DNA from: Arthrobacter sulfonylureivorans | Lineage (GTDB): Bacteria > Actinomycetota > Actinomycetes > Actinomycetales > Micrococcaceae | NCBI GenBank assembly: GCA_004000035.1 | Contig: RJAE01000002.1 | Location: 496,001-560,000, forward strand | Direction: 5' to 3' | DNA length: 64,000 nt | Shown: positions 17,155 to 26,115 of the stretch, one piece after another | Layout: every line of letters begins with the position of its first letter | Numbering within the stretch: position 1 is the first letter of the stretch | Made by a program: the position numbers and the translations under genes | Notes under the pieces: generated by a model | The model's database searches: none | What the model saw: only the letters and a program-made list of their open reading frames with translations | What the model was told of the DNA's origin: nothing

Positions 17155-18141
17155 TTACTTCAGCGCGCCGACGCTCTGCAGCGCGGAGGTGAGCTGGGTG
17201 TACGAGTCTTCGAGGAATGCATCCAACTCCTCGCCGGCAAGGTAGGCAGTTCCCCACTGGTTGCGCTCGGCGATTTCCTTCCAAGAGTCCGATTTCAGGA
17301 GTTCCTGCAGCTTCGCCTCCCAGTACTTGACCGCGTCCTCGGGCATGTTCGGCGGGCCATAAACCCCGCGCCAGTTGTTCAGCGTGACGTCGTACCCGAG
17401 CTCGACTGCAGTCGGGATGTCGGCCAGGGGCTCCTCGAGCCGGTCCTCGGACAGGACGGCCAGGCCGCGGAGTTCGCCGGCCTCGATCTGCGGTCCGTAC
17501 TCCGTGACGCCAGAGACGCTGGCGAGCACGTCACCGTTCATCAAAGCCGTGAGGTACTCGCCACCGCTTTCAAACGCGATGAAATTGATCGCGGAAGGAT
17601 CGCCGCCGGCAGCCTCGACCAGCAGTGCGAGCGGCAACTGGTCGTCGCCGTCCGCCGCGACCGGTACCGACTTCGGGTCCTTGACGATCGCGTCCAGCAG
17701 GGCGTCGAGGTCGGAGAACTTGGAATCGGCGGGCACAGCCACCAGGAAGTTCTCGATCAGCAACCGGGCGATCACGGTCACGTCCTTGTAGTTCACGTCG
17801 CACATGCCGCGCAGTTCCATCGACTGCAGCGGCACCGAAGTCATCGCGATCTCGTTGGAGGCATCGGCATGCTTGTTGATCATGTCGTTCAGCAGCACGC
17901 AGCCCACCGACCCGGGTCGGTTCTGCACGTTGACCTGGACGGGCATAGCATCCTCGCGCTCCATCACTTCGACCAGTGCGCGAGCGGTGCCATCCCATCC
18001 CGAGCCGGGCTCGGAGCCGACGCTGAAGTTGATGGGACGGTTCGGATAATCTTCGCTGGCGTCGCCGCTTGCGGCTGAACAACCAGTCAGGGCGACAGCG
18101 GCGACGAGCATTGCCGTGCCTGCCAGAAGGACACGCTTCAT
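17155..18141 (-). CDS. tctC: tripartite tricarboxylate transporter, TctC substrate-binding lipoprotein
   Basis: A 328-residue solute-binding protein. The signal peptide ends in a lipobox (AVALTGCSAA, Cys about 20), so it should be lipid-anchored outside the membrane. The body is TctC/Bug-like: YPNRPINFSVGSEPGSGWDGTARAL, the loop QNRPGSVG, and LGYDVTLNNWRGVYGPPNMP. Bug-type proteins bind di- and tricarboxylates through two water-mediated loops. ATG 18141 has GAGAGGA upstream. It is first in the operon and divergent from the IclR gene. Confidence 0.93.
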   Translation of the reverse strand: MKRVLLAGTAMLVAAVALTGCSAASGDASEDYPNRPINFSVGSEPGSGWDGTARALVEVMEREDAMPVQVNVQNRPGSVGCVLLNDMINKHADASNEIAMTSVPLQSMELRGMCDVNYKDVTVIARLLIENFLVAVPADSKFSDLDALLDAIVKDPKSVPVAADGDDQLPLALLVEAAGGDPSAINFIAFESGGEYLTALMNGDVLASVSGVTEYGPQIEAGELRGLAVLSEDRLEEPLADIPTAVELGYDVTLNNWRGVYGPPNMPEDAVKYWEAKLQELLKSDSWKEIAERNQWGTAYLAGEELDAFLEDSYTQLTSALQSVGALK

Positions 18142-18172
18142 CGGGTTCCTCTCAATGTTCTGTGCGACTGAG

Positions 18173-18209
18173 GTTGCAACTCTCATATTTTGGGAGTACA
18201 TTTCAATCT
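18173..18209 (+). promoter_or_regulatory. iclR promoter with palindromic -35
   Basis: TTGCAA (18174-18179), 17 bp, TACATT (18197-18202), then 7 nt to the GTG start: a leaderless arrangement. The -35 lies in the perfect palindrome GTTGCAAC (18173-18180) in the gap shared with tctC, so it could be an IclR contact. Confidence 0.55.
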
Positions 18210-18857
18210 GTGACAACGGACACGGTAACAGGGGTCGGGGTGCTCGACAAGGCCATGTCGATAGTTGACGCGGTCGAGTTCCACCCGATGACCGCGACCG
18301 ATCTTGCCCAACTCCTCAAGATGAACCTCTCGACGACCCACCGGCTGGCGACTGCCTTGACACAGCACGGGTTGGTCAGCCGCGGCGACGACGGCCGCTA
18401 CGGCCCGGGCGTCAGGTTCGACATGAGCAACATCGCCTGGGCTTCCCGCCCCCTGCTGACGCAGTTGCGTGACGAGACGTCCGAGACCGCCCAGTTGTGG
18501 GTGCGGCGCGGAGATTCGCGACTCTGCCTTGAATCGGTCGATGCCGTGCAGGAGTTGCGGGTGACCCTGCCGGCAGGATGGATGCTGCCGCTCTCAGAGG
18601 GTGGGTCCGCCGCATTTGTCCTCTTGAATGAACCGACGCGTCGCGAGGATGGCACGGACCACGGCTGGATCGAGAGCGTGTCGCAGCGTACCGTCGGGCT
18701 GTCGTCGGTGAGCGCGCCCGTGCGGATAGGCGACAAGGTCGTCGCGGCGGTCTGCCTCGGAGTGCCGTTGCCTCGTGTCCAGACCTCGCCGGGCCAGCAG
18801 TGGGGCGAGCGCGTTGTGGCGACTGCCAACGAGTTGGCGCAGCGCCTCAGCCGCTAA
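18210..18857 (+). CDS. IclR family transcriptional regulator
   Basis: A 215-residue regulator. The winged helix covers about residues 8-65 (LDKAMSIVDAVEFHPMTATDLAQLLKMNLSTTHRLATAL), followed by an IclR effector domain (LRDETSETAQLWVRRGDSRLCLESV, then VGLSSVSAPVRIGDKVVAAVCLGVP). The effector domain is somewhat shorter than the usual 170 residues. GTG 18210 is chosen because a promoter is placed so that the transcript would start there; the longer frame upstream reads through the divergent tctC promoter. It probably controls the tct-CoA-transferase-lyase operon in response to its substrate. Confidence 0.88.
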   Translation: MTTDTVTGVGVLDKAMSIVDAVEFHPMTATDLAQLLKMNLSTTHRLATALTQHGLVSRGDDGRYGPGVRFDMSNIAWASRPLLTQLRDETSETAQLWVRRGDSRLCLESVDAVQELRVTLPAGWMLPLSEGGSAAFVLLNEPTRREDGTDHGWIESVSQRTVGLSSVSAPVRIGDKVVAAVCLGVPLPRVQTSPGQQWGERVVATANELAQRLSR

Positions 18858-18872
18858 ATGATGCCACCCCGT

Positions 18873-19247
18873 TCAGCTGCTGTGTTTCGCGGCGCAACTG
18901 ACGCAGTACGGCGCTTCCGGCCTGATCTCCAGCCGTTCGCGCGGAATCGGGTTGCCGCACGAAGTACACCGGCCATAGGTTCCGGCCTCCAGCCGTTCGC
19001 GTGCAGCGGCAATGTTGGCGAGCGCCTTTTCCGTGCTGACCAGCAGCGCTACTTCACGGGCCCGTTCCAGCGTGGCCGTCGAACCTTCGGGGTCGTGCTC
19101 GTCGTCGGCCGGGATGTCACGGGCCGCGGCGGTGACTTCGGCGATGTCCACGGTAAGGCGTTCCGCTTGCGCGCGGTCGGATGCCTCCCGCGCATCCAGC
19201 AGGGCAGCGAAGTGCGCCACATCGTCCTGGGTTAGCTGGCCGCTCAT
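18873..19247 (-). CDS. DksA/TraR C4-type zinc finger protein
   Basis: A 124-residue protein with an N-terminal coiled-coil-like helix pair and a C-terminal four-cysteine zinc finger. The first pair is YGRCTSCGNPIPRERL and the second YCVSCA, at about residues 91-118. This is the TraR/DksA architecture; such proteins enter the RNA polymerase secondary channel or act as small zinc proteins. In actinobacteria the acidic coiled-coil tip is often divergent, and here it reads PADDEHDPEGS. Good GGAGG site before ATG 19247. Confidence 0.9.
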   Translation of the reverse strand: MSGQLTQDDVAHFAALLDAREASDRAQAERLTVDIAEVTAAARDIPADDEHDPEGSTATLERAREVALLVSTEKALANIAAARERLEAGTYGRCTSCGNPIPRERLEIRPEAPYCVSCAAKHSS

Positions 19248-19361
19248 GCGGGCCTCCCGTCGTCGCGCAGTCCGGCGGTATCCGGACCGGAATGCCCCTA
19301 GAATACGCCGTTCCCGCAGTCGTGTGGATGATCGATGCGGAGATCGGCCCGCTGCAAGGGC

Positions 19362-20873
19362 TCAGCCATTAAGTTTGCCAGCCATCCGCTCGCGCATGGC
19401 GACGCTGGCCGAGTTCAGCCCGATGATCTGCACGTGCTTGCCGTGGTTTTGGTACTTCTCCGTGATCGCGTCGAGCGCGGCCACGGTGGAGGCGTCCCAG
19501 AGGTGCGAGGCGTGCATGTCGATGATCACCCTGTCCGGGTCCAGCGCATAGTCGAACTGAGTGTAGAGGTCATTCGAGGACGCAAAGAACAATTCGCCAT
19601 CGACCACATAAGTGGCCGTTTCTTCGCCATTGAGATCCATGACCATCCGCTCCACCGTCACCAAATGCGACACCCGGTTGGCGAAGAGCACCGTTGCGGT
19701 CAGCACGCCGAGGCCCACGCCGATGGCCAGGTTGTTGGTCGCTACCGTGGCGACGACGGTGACCAGCATGACGGCGGTCTCGCTCTTCGGCATCATCTTC
19801 AAGGTCGAGGGCTTGATGCTGTGCCAGTCGAAGGTTGCCCAGCACACGAAGATCATCACGGCCACCAGCGCGGCCATCGGGATCAGCGCCACCACGTCGC
19901 CCAGGGCCACTACCAGGATCAGCAGGAACACGCCGGCCAGGAAGGTGGAGATTCTGGTCCGGCTCCCCGATGCCCGGACATTGATCATGGTCTGGCCGAT
20001 CATCGCGCAGCCGCCCATGCCGCCGAAGAAGCCGGTGATGATATTGGCCGCCCCCTGCCCCCAGGACTCGCGGGTCTTGGATGAACGGGTGTCGGTGATG
20101 TCGTCCACCAGCTTCGCCGTCATCAGCGATTCGAGCAGCCCCACGAAGGCCATCGCCAAGGCATACGGGAAGATGACCCCGAAGGTGTCCCAAGTCAGCG
20201 GCAACTGGGGAAAGAACAGTGCGGGCAGGCTGTCCGGCAGTTCGCCCTTGTCCCCCACCGTCGGGACGGTGACGGACGCGAACACCGTGATCAGCGTGAG
20301 CACCACGATCGCCACCAGCGGCGCGGGCACCACGCTGGTCAATTTCGGCAGGCCAAAAACGATCACCAGCGCCAGCGCGGTCAACGGGTACACCAGCCAC
20401 GGAACGCCCAAGAGCTCGGGCACCTGCGCCATGAAAACCAAGATAGCCAGCGCGTTGACAAAGCCCACCATCACCTGCCGCGGAATGAACCGCATGAGCT
20501 TGGCCACCCCGAGCAGCGCCAGCAGCACCTGGATCACGCCGGCCAGGATCACGGCGGCCACCAGATAGTCCAGGCCGTGGCTGTCCACCAGCGGGGCGAT
20601 CACCAACGCCACCGCACCGGTGGCCGCGGAGATCATCGCCGGCCGGCCACCCAGGAAAGCAATCGACACCGCCATGGTGAAGGAAGCAAACAGCCCGATG
20701 CGCGGGTCCACGCCGGCGATGATGGAGAATGCGATGGCCTCCGGGATCAGGGCCAGCGCCACCACCAGTCCGCCGAGCACTTCGGTCTTCAGCAGCCGCG
20801 GCGATCTGAGGGTCCGCAGCACGGACTGGCGCTGCTCGGGAGTCAGGTCCGGCTGCGCGGTCGTGGTGGGCAC
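19362..20873 (-). CDS. SulP family anion transporter with STAS domain
   Basis: A 503-residue transporter. The membrane part has about ten helices; the N-terminal LGGLVVALALIPEAIAFSIIAGVDPRIGLFASF is the SulP start and GGCAMIGQTMINVRASGSRTRIST the family motif. Residues about 385-503 form a cytoplasmic STAS domain (TYVVDGELFFASSND, then VIIDMHASHLWDASTVAALD). SulP members move sulfate, bicarbonate, molybdate or dicarboxylates, and substrate cannot be read from sequence. The start is GTG 20873, with CGGAG 7 nt upstream, which removes a Pro/Arg-rich read-in. It is divergent from the monooxygenase. Confidence 0.9.
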   Translation of the reverse strand: MPTTTAQPDLTPEQRQSVLRTLRSPRLLKTEVLGGLVVALALIPEAIAFSIIAGVDPRIGLFASFTMAVSIAFLGGRPAMISAATGAVALVIAPLVDSHGLDYLVAAVILAGVIQVLLALLGVAKLMRFIPRQVMVGFVNALAILVFMAQVPELLGVPWLVYPLTALALVIVFGLPKLTSVVPAPLVAIVVLTLITVFASVTVPTVGDKGELPDSLPALFFPQLPLTWDTFGVIFPYALAMAFVGLLESLMTAKLVDDITDTRSSKTRESWGQGAANIITGFFGGMGGCAMIGQTMINVRASGSRTRISTFLAGVFLLILVVALGDVVALIPMAALVAVMIFVCWATFDWHSIKPSTLKMMPKSETAVMLVTVVATVATNNLAIGVGLGVLTATVLFANRVSHLVTVERMVMDLNGEETATYVVDGELFFASSNDLYTQFDYALDPDRVIIDMHASHLWDASTVAALDAITEKYQNHGKHVQIIGLNSASVAMRERMAGKLNG

Positions 20874-20997
20874 CAGTGGGCTCCGATCTTCTTGCGGGGG
20901 ACCGATCAATCCTACCGGCGACCCCTGCCCATCCGGGCAGCCATCCCCCTGCCGCTGCCGCATCGCCAGCGGTACGCTCGGTGCAGGAGGTACCGCC

Positions 20998-22572
20998 ATG
21001 GCAGCCGAACTCCAGACTGACGTGCTGATCATCGGGGCCGGCCCCACGGGCCTCATGCTCGCCAATTGGCTGGCCAAGCTGGACATCAAGCACATCATCG
21101 CCGACGGCAAGTCGGGACCCACCCGGGAATCGCGGGCCTTGGGCGTGCAAGCGCGCAGCATGGAAATCTACGACCAACTGGACCTCGCCGGGACCGTTGT
21201 GGCCGAAGGAAACCTGGCGGAGGCCATCATCATCGGATTCGGGCCGAGGCCCCGGGGCCGGATCCCGCTGGGCCGAATGGGCCGTGGCATCACGCCGTTC
21301 CCGGGCATCATGTTCTACGAACAGAGCAAGAACGAAGAGCTGCTGCTGCGGAATCTGAACGCACTGGGCGGCGAAGTGCTCTGGGAATGCCGGCTGGCCG
21401 AGCTGGACCTGGTGGACGGCGGCGCGCACCCGGACCATCCCGTCCGGGCCAAACTGACAGGGCCGGCCGGCGAGGCCTCGGTCCGCGCCCGCTACTGCGT
21501 CGGGGCGGACGGAGCCTCGTCGACCGTGCGCGCCAGCCGCGGCATCGCCTTCGAAGGCTCCACCAGTCCGCACACGTTCTTCGTCTGCGACGCCACCGAC
21601 GTCCACGGCCTGTCCCATGAAGAGGTCAACGTCCGCGCCGGGATCGACGAATTCCTCCTGGGTTTCCCGATGACGGGTTCGGGCCACGAGCGGCTCATCG
21701 GCGTGGTCAGCGACGCCTCAGCTGCCAGCCAGGGACATAACAACGACGGCGGCGCGGACGTTTCGGAGGAGGCCATAAGGGAGCGTCTGGCTCAGAAATT
21801 CGACGTCGGCTACGGCGGCTCGAACTGGTTCTCCACCTACCGTGTGCATCACCGGATCGCCGGGCAGTTCCGCGACGGCCCGGTGTTCCTCGCCGGGGAC
21901 GCCGCGCACGTCCACTCCCCCGTGGGCGCGCAGGGCATGAACACCGGGCTGCAGGACGCCCACAACCTGGCGTTCAAGTTCGCCGATGTCCTGAGCGGCC
22001 GGGCCGCGGACTCCTATCTGGACCGCTACCAGGCCGAGCGGCGGCCGGTCGCGGTGCGGCTGCTGCAGACCACGGACCGGGTGTTCGGGTTCGTCACGTC
22101 AACCGCGCCCTGGGCCATCGCCGCCCGGAAGTGGGTGCTGCAGTTCCTCATCCCGGTGGCCACACGCGTGGTGCCGCGGACCTCGGGTGCCTCCCGCATG
22201 TTCGGCTACGTGTCGCAGACCCGGATCCACTACTGGATGGACGCGGACGCGAAGGAAGCGGCCGGAGGCCGGCGCGGCAAGGTCGTCGGGCGGCGGCTGC
22301 CGTACGCGGGCAGCAACTTCGATACGCTGCGCAGCCTGCAGTGGCAGGTGCACTCATACGGTGAGCCGGGCCCCGCCGTCGTCAATCATGTGCAGTCAGC
22401 GCTGGGGCTGGCCATGCACGTGCTGCCTCGCGACGGGAACACCACGCTGGATCCGGAGCAACTGTACTTGGTGCGGCCGGACGGATTTGTTGCGGCCCAG
22501 GCGGCGCCCAGCTACGCCGTGTCGACGTTCGCCCAGGCGCTGCGGCGCGGGCGCCGGTCTGCCAAAGTCTGA
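20998..22572 (+). CDS. FAD-dependent aromatic monooxygenase (PheA/TfdB type)
   Basis: A 524-residue group A flavoprotein monooxygenase. The GxGxxG fold VLIIGAGPTGLMLANWL is at residues 10-26, the DG motif in YCVGADGASSTVR near 170, and the GD motif FLAGDAAHVHSPVGAQGMNTGLQDA near 300. A thioredoxin-like C-terminal domain follows, as in phenol hydroxylases. Members hydroxylate phenols and polyketides with NAD(P)H and O2. A strong AGGAGG lies before ATG 20998. The downstream GYD-domain gene is probably cotranscribed. The substrate is unknown. Confidence 0.9.
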   Translation: MAAELQTDVLIIGAGPTGLMLANWLAKLDIKHIIADGKSGPTRESRALGVQARSMEIYDQLDLAGTVVAEGNLAEAIIIGFGPRPRGRIPLGRMGRGITPFPGIMFYEQSKNEELLLRNLNALGGEVLWECRLAELDLVDGGAHPDHPVRAKLTGPAGEASVRARYCVGADGASSTVRASRGIAFEGSTSPHTFFVCDATDVHGLSHEEVNVRAGIDEFLLGFPMTGSGHERLIGVVSDASAASQGHNNDGGADVSEEAIRERLAQKFDVGYGGSNWFSTYRVHHRIAGQFRDGPVFLAGDAAHVHSPVGAQGMNTGLQDAHNLAFKFADVLSGRAADSYLDRYQAERRPVAVRLLQTTDRVFGFVTSTAPWAIAARKWVLQFLIPVATRVVPRTSGASRMFGYVSQTRIHYWMDADAKEAAGGRRGKVVGRRLPYAGSNFDTLRSLQWQVHSYGEPGPAVVNHVQSALGLAMHVLPRDGNTTLDPEQLYLVRPDGFVAAQAAPSYAVSTFAQALRRGRRSAKV

Positions 22573-22614
22573 TCCGTAGTCCCGCCGCGGGCCGAACAGT
22601 CGAAAGGAATGAAG

Positions 22615-22953
22615 ATGGCGCTCTATCTATCGAAGTTCAGCTACACCCCGGAGGCCTGGGCCAGGATGGTCAACAACCCCGAGGACCGGCGGAAGGCCGC
22701 CAAGGCCTACATCGAATCCGTCGGCGGGAAGCTTCACGGCTTCTGGTACGCCTTCGGCGCGCACGACGGCTACACCGTCTGGGAGGCCCCAAACAACGTG
22801 TCCATGGCCGCAGTGGCGCTGGCCATCAGCGGAGGCGGCGCCATGAGCTCCTTCGAAACCACACTGCTGCTGACCGTCGACGACACCATCGATGCCTTAC
22901 GCATGGCCGGAGAAGTCCGGTACCGGGCTCCCGGCACCGGAGGCACCGGCTAG
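22615..22953 (+). CDS. GYD domain protein
   Basis: A 112-residue small protein with the ferredoxin-like GYD fold: SKFSYTPEAWARMV at the N-terminus and GFWYAFGAHDGYTVWEAPNN, with the DGY turn that names the family, near residues 48-58. GYD proteins are poorly characterised and often sit beside oxidoreductases. ATG 22615 is preferred over 22609 because AAAGGA then has proper spacing. It follows the monooxygenase by 42 bp on the same strand. Its stop overlaps the stop of the convergent stress-protein gene by 4 nt. Confidence 0.8.
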   Translation: MALYLSKFSYTPEAWARMVNNPEDRRKAAKAYIESVGGKLHGFWYAFGAHDGYTVWEAPNNVSMAAVALAISGGGAMSSFETTLLLTVDDTIDALRMAGEVRYRAPGTGGTG

Positions 22954-23942
22954 ACCTCCACGCCTTTGGGAACCACCATCATCGGGCACACTCCGTGGTG
23001 CAGCACGGCCTGGCTCACCGAGCCGAGCAACAGGCCCGGAAAGCCGCCGTGGCCGCGCGTGCCCAGCACCATCAATTCGGCGGTGCGGGTGGCGTGGATC
23101 AGGACCAAGGCAGGTTTATCCAGATAGAAATTCCAGCTGGCATCCAGCTCCGGAAACCGGCCCCGGACCTCGCCCAGCGCAGCGTCCAGTTCGGCGGTGA
23201 CTTCCTCGCGGAACCGCTGCGCCCCTGCCACATTGTCCAGCCAGAGCGAGTCGCGGTAGAACGGTGCCCTGGCGGACAGCATCCGCAGCGGGATGGCGTG
23301 CCGGCCGGCTATTTCGGCGGCCGCCCACAAGGCCGGATTGGAGCTGCCCGCAGCATCAACGCCCACCACCACCTGTCCGGCGTAGCTGAACTTTTCGCTG
23401 GGGTCCGGCGGATGCAACCCCTGGTCCGTTCCGCCCTGCGGCGACGGGACCAGCCACGGCACCGGGCCGCCGGGCAGCGCCGCAGCGGCGTCGTTGGAGA
23501 CTTCAGCCGCCGTCGTCCCGGGCGTCCACCGCTCCGGCACCACCACCGTGGGACACTCCCCATGCGCCGCCAGCCCCGAGGAGACACTGCCCAACAGCCG
23601 GCCTGCGAAACCGCCGCGGCCGCGTTTGCCCACCACGGCCAGCCCTGCCGATGCGGTTTCGTCCACCAGCACCTCGCTCGGATCGCCGGAGACCACGTGC
23701 CCTTCCGCCCGCAGCCCCAACGCTCCCGCGCGGTCCAGCGCGGTCTGCAGCACGCCTTCCCCGCCGCGCCGAGCGGACGCCAGGTACTGGTGATCCACCT
23801 GCGGATCGTCAACACCGGCGGACGAGATCACGGTGACCAGCCGCACCGACCATCCCCGGGAACGTGCCTCGGACAGCGCCCAGTCAAGCGCCCGGCCACT
23901 GGTTTCCGAGCCGTCGAACCCCACCAGGACGACCTCTTCCAT
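22950..23942 (-). CDS. tandem universal stress protein (two UspA domains)
   Basis: A 330-residue protein of two UspA domains. Each has the ATP-binding signature: GKRGRGGFAGRLLGSVSSGL in the first and GTRGHGGFPGLLLGSVSQAV in the second, each preceded by a VGFDGS or VVGVDAAGSS start. Tandem Usp proteins bind ATP and respond to hypoxia and other stress in actinobacteria. A flexible linker near residues 145-185 is longer than usual. ATG 23942 follows GGTGGGGGGC; the GTG nine bases upstream is less likely. Confidence 0.9.
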   Translation of the reverse strand: MEEVVLVGFDGSETSGRALDWALSEARSRGWSVRLVTVISSAGVDDPQVDHQYLASARRGGEGVLQTALDRAGALGLRAEGHVVSGDPSEVLVDETASAGLAVVGKRGRGGFAGRLLGSVSSGLAAHGECPTVVVPERWTPGTTAAEVSNDAAAALPGGPVPWLVPSPQGGTDQGLHPPDPSEKFSYAGQVVVGVDAAGSSNPALWAAAEIAGRHAIPLRMLSARAPFYRDSLWLDNVAGAQRFREEVTAELDAALGEVRGRFPELDASWNFYLDKPALVLIHATRTAELMVLGTRGHGGFPGLLLGSVSQAVLHHGVCPMMVVPKGVEV

Positions 23943-24044
23943 GCCCCCCACCTTAGGGGAAGCCGACAGCCATGAGTAGGTGCAGCAAACCCGCGCCTAC
24001 GGTGAGAGGCGGTTCTCAACGTAGGCGGCAGGAAGCCCGTGTGC

Positions 24045-25391
24045 CTAAGCTGTGTCTTCCCCTTGGTAGACGTCGGGAATGCCGTCGCCGTCGGCGTCGA
24101 CCTTCTCTTCGGCCTCGATGCGCCGGTAGTGCCGGTTGCGCGCGCGCAGCACCACGGTGGCCAGCAACGCTGCCAGCAGCGACGCCGCGAGAATCGCGAC
24201 CTTGGCATGGTTGTTCTCCGGCGTGCCCAGTCCGAAGCTCAGCTCCGCCACCAGCAGGGAGACTGTGAAGCCGATGCCGGCCAGGATGGAGATACCCAAC
24301 AGGTCCACCCACTTCATCGATGTGTCGAGTTCCGCGCGCGTCAGCTTGCTCATCAGCCAGGTGGTCCCGACGATGCCGATAGGTTTTCCGAGCACCAAGC
24401 CCGCAATGATGCCGACCGCCGCCGGATCTCCGAGGGCCGACACAAAACCGTCAACCCCGCCGATAGCGACGCCGGCGGAGAAGAAGGCGAAGACCGGAAC
24501 CGCGAAACCGGCGGATACCGGCCGGATTCGGTGTTCGAAAATCTCGGCGAGCCCCGGGCCCGCTTCCCGTCCGCCGCTGGCCTGGCTGCGCACCACCGGA
24601 ACGGTGAAGCCGAGCACCACACCGGCGATGGTGGCGTGGATGCCGGAGGCATGGACCAGCGCCCAAGCCACGATCCCGATCGGCAACAGAACCACCCACA
24701 GGGCTACATGATGCTGGCCGAAGAACCGGCGGAACCGCTGGACCAGGAAGGCGTAGAGGGCTATAGGGATGATGGCCAGCAGCAGTTGCGGTACGTGGAT
24801 TTCGCTGGTGTAGACAAAGGCGATGATGGCTATGGCGATGAGATCATCCACGACGGCCAGCGTCAGCAGGAAGATCCGTAGCGCGCTGGGCAGATGCGCG
24901 CCGATGACCGCCAGGACCGCCACAGCAAAGGCGATGTCCGTTGCCGTGGGAATGGCCCAGCCGCGCAGGGTTTCGGGGCTGCCCCAGTTGATGGCGGCGT
25001 AGATGACAGCGGGAAGAACCACTCCGCCGACGGCGGCTGCAACCGGCACCATGGCCTTGCGAGGGCTGCGGAGGTCCCCTGTAACGAATTCGCGTTTGAG
25101 CTCCAGCCCCACCAGGAAGAAGAACACCGCCAGCAACCCGTCGGCGGCCCAGGCTCCCAGGCTTAATTCCAAGTGCCAGGGCTCGTATCCGATGGTGAAG
25201 TCGCGCAGGGCGAAGTAACTGTCCGCCGCGGGCGAGTTGGCCCAGATCAGTGCCACGACGGCGGCGGCCACCAACAGGGCGCCACCAACCGTTTCCTTTC
25301 GCAGGATTTCGCCGATTCGCAGCGCTTCAGCGTAGCTTCCGCGTCCCAACACCTTGGGCCAGGCGGACGATTCAGGATTCTTGGCCGCCAT
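24045..25391 (-). CDS. nhaA: Na+/H+ antiporter NhaA with a C-terminal DxDxDG tail
   Basis: A 448-residue NhaA antiporter, which exports Na+ or Li+ in exchange for H+ at alkaline pH. The core has about 12 helices. [19 protein letters not shown] and [16 protein letters not shown] contain the paired aspartates (Asp163/164 in E. coli) that bind the ions. ATG 25391 follows GAGGAG. The soluble tail ends [21 protein letters not shown], whose DADGDGIPD matches the calcium-binding thrombospondin type 3-like loop. That is not part of classical NhaA and may add ion regulation. Confidence 0.95.
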   Translation of the reverse strand: MAAKNPESSAWPKVLGRGSYAEALRIGEILRKETVGGALLVAAAVVALIWANSPAADSYFALRDFTIGYEPWHLELSLGAWAADGLLAVFFFLVGLELKREFVTGDLRSPRKAMVPVAAAVGGVVLPAVIYAAINWGSPETLRGWAIPTATDIAFAVAVLAVIGAHLPSALRIFLLTLAVVDDLIAIAIIAFVYTSEIHVPQLLLAIIPIALYAFLVQRFRRFFGQHHVALWVVLLPIGIVAWALVHASGIHATIAGVVLGFTVPVVRSQASGGREAGPGLAEIFEHRIRPVSAGFAVPVFAFFSAGVAIGGVDGFVSALGDPAAVGIIAGLVLGKPIGIVGTTWLMSKLTRAELDTSMKWVDLLGISILAGIGFTVSLLVAELSFGLGTPENNHAKVAILAASLLAALLATVVLRARNRHYRRIEAEEKVDADGDGIPDVYQGEDTA

Positions 25392-25491
25392 AACGGCTCC
25401 TCACAACGGGTCGACAACAGAACTTGCCGACCAGACTTCCCGGCGCACCGATTTACCACCCTACCCGTCAGCAACACCTCCAGCCGGCACG

Positions 25492-25914
25492 CTAGCCGGC
25501 CATCACCATGGCGAGCAGCCCGACCACGGCCGACAACACGCCAACCGCGGTAAGGATCTTGCCCAGCAGCAGCACAATCCGGCCCGGCGGTTCCGGTTCG
25601 GATACCTGCCACCGGTCGGGCCGGCGAGCGTCGTAGTAGACCAGCACGTCCGAGCCGGCCGCCACATCGGCGCTTGTTCCGGCCGGAAAAACACCTTCCA
25701 GGAACCCGTGCCGGGTGTCGAACCAGCGCACGCCCCGGCGGCGTCCGTCGTCGAACGCCACGCCGTCGGCACTGTGCCACCGGATCCCCGCCAACCGCAG
25801 CACCGCGGCCACCAACAGCAGCAGCACGCCCGGAACCAGGGCAGCCCACGTCAGCACTTCGGTCACCAATCCGATGGACGTGGCAAGATCTGGCATGGAC
25901 AGATCGTATGCCAC
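25492..25914 (-). CDS. DUF3592-like small membrane protein
   Basis: A 140-residue protein with a transmembrane helix at each end (about residues 17-40 and 113-138). Between them is a compact soluble stretch (RWHSADGVAFDDGRRRGVRWFDTRHG, then VLVYYDARRPDRWQVSEP). The YYDxRRPDRWQV segment and two-helix layout fit the DUF3592 family. Function unknown. GTG 25914 or ATG 25896 could be the start, and no strong ribosome site decides it. It lies 100 bp downstream of nhaA on the same strand in the gene order. Confidence 0.65.
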   Translation of the reverse strand: MAYDLSMPDLATSIGLVTEVLTWAALVPGVLLLLVAAVLRLAGIRWHSADGVAFDDGRRRGVRWFDTRHGFLEGVFPAGTSADVAAGSDVLVYYDARRPDRWQVSEPEPPGRIVLLLGKILTAVGVLSAVVGLLAMVMAG

Positions 25915-25973
25915 CCTGCGGATTCTCCGGGGAAAATTTTGCTGAACATTGCACGGCCTTCAGCCCCGCAGTA

Positions 25974-25993
25974 ACGACGGCGGTGCTGCCGCC
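25974..25993. repeat. ACGACGGCGG core, copy 2, with hairpin
   Basis: The exact decamer (25974-25983), followed by TGCTGCCGCC so that GGCGG pairs with CCGCC. Confidence 0.6.
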
Positions 25994-26021
25994 CGGTCTC
26001 CATTCCGGTCTCCACGCGCTC

Positions 26022-26109
26022 GCTGGCGCTCGCTTGGTCGACCACCGTGCTGGCTGGCGCTCGCTTGGTCGACCACCGGACACGCTGGCGTTTGCTTGGT
26101 CGACCACCG
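26022..26109. repeat. 31-bp tandem repeat, three copies
   Basis: Three copies at exactly 31-bp spacing (starts 26022, 26053, 26084). Each contains GCTTGGTCGACCACCG with the palindrome GGTCGACC. Copy three has two changes. It lies between the DUF3592-like gene and the TetR gene stop. Confidence 0.9.
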
Positions 26110-26115
26110 CGTGAG

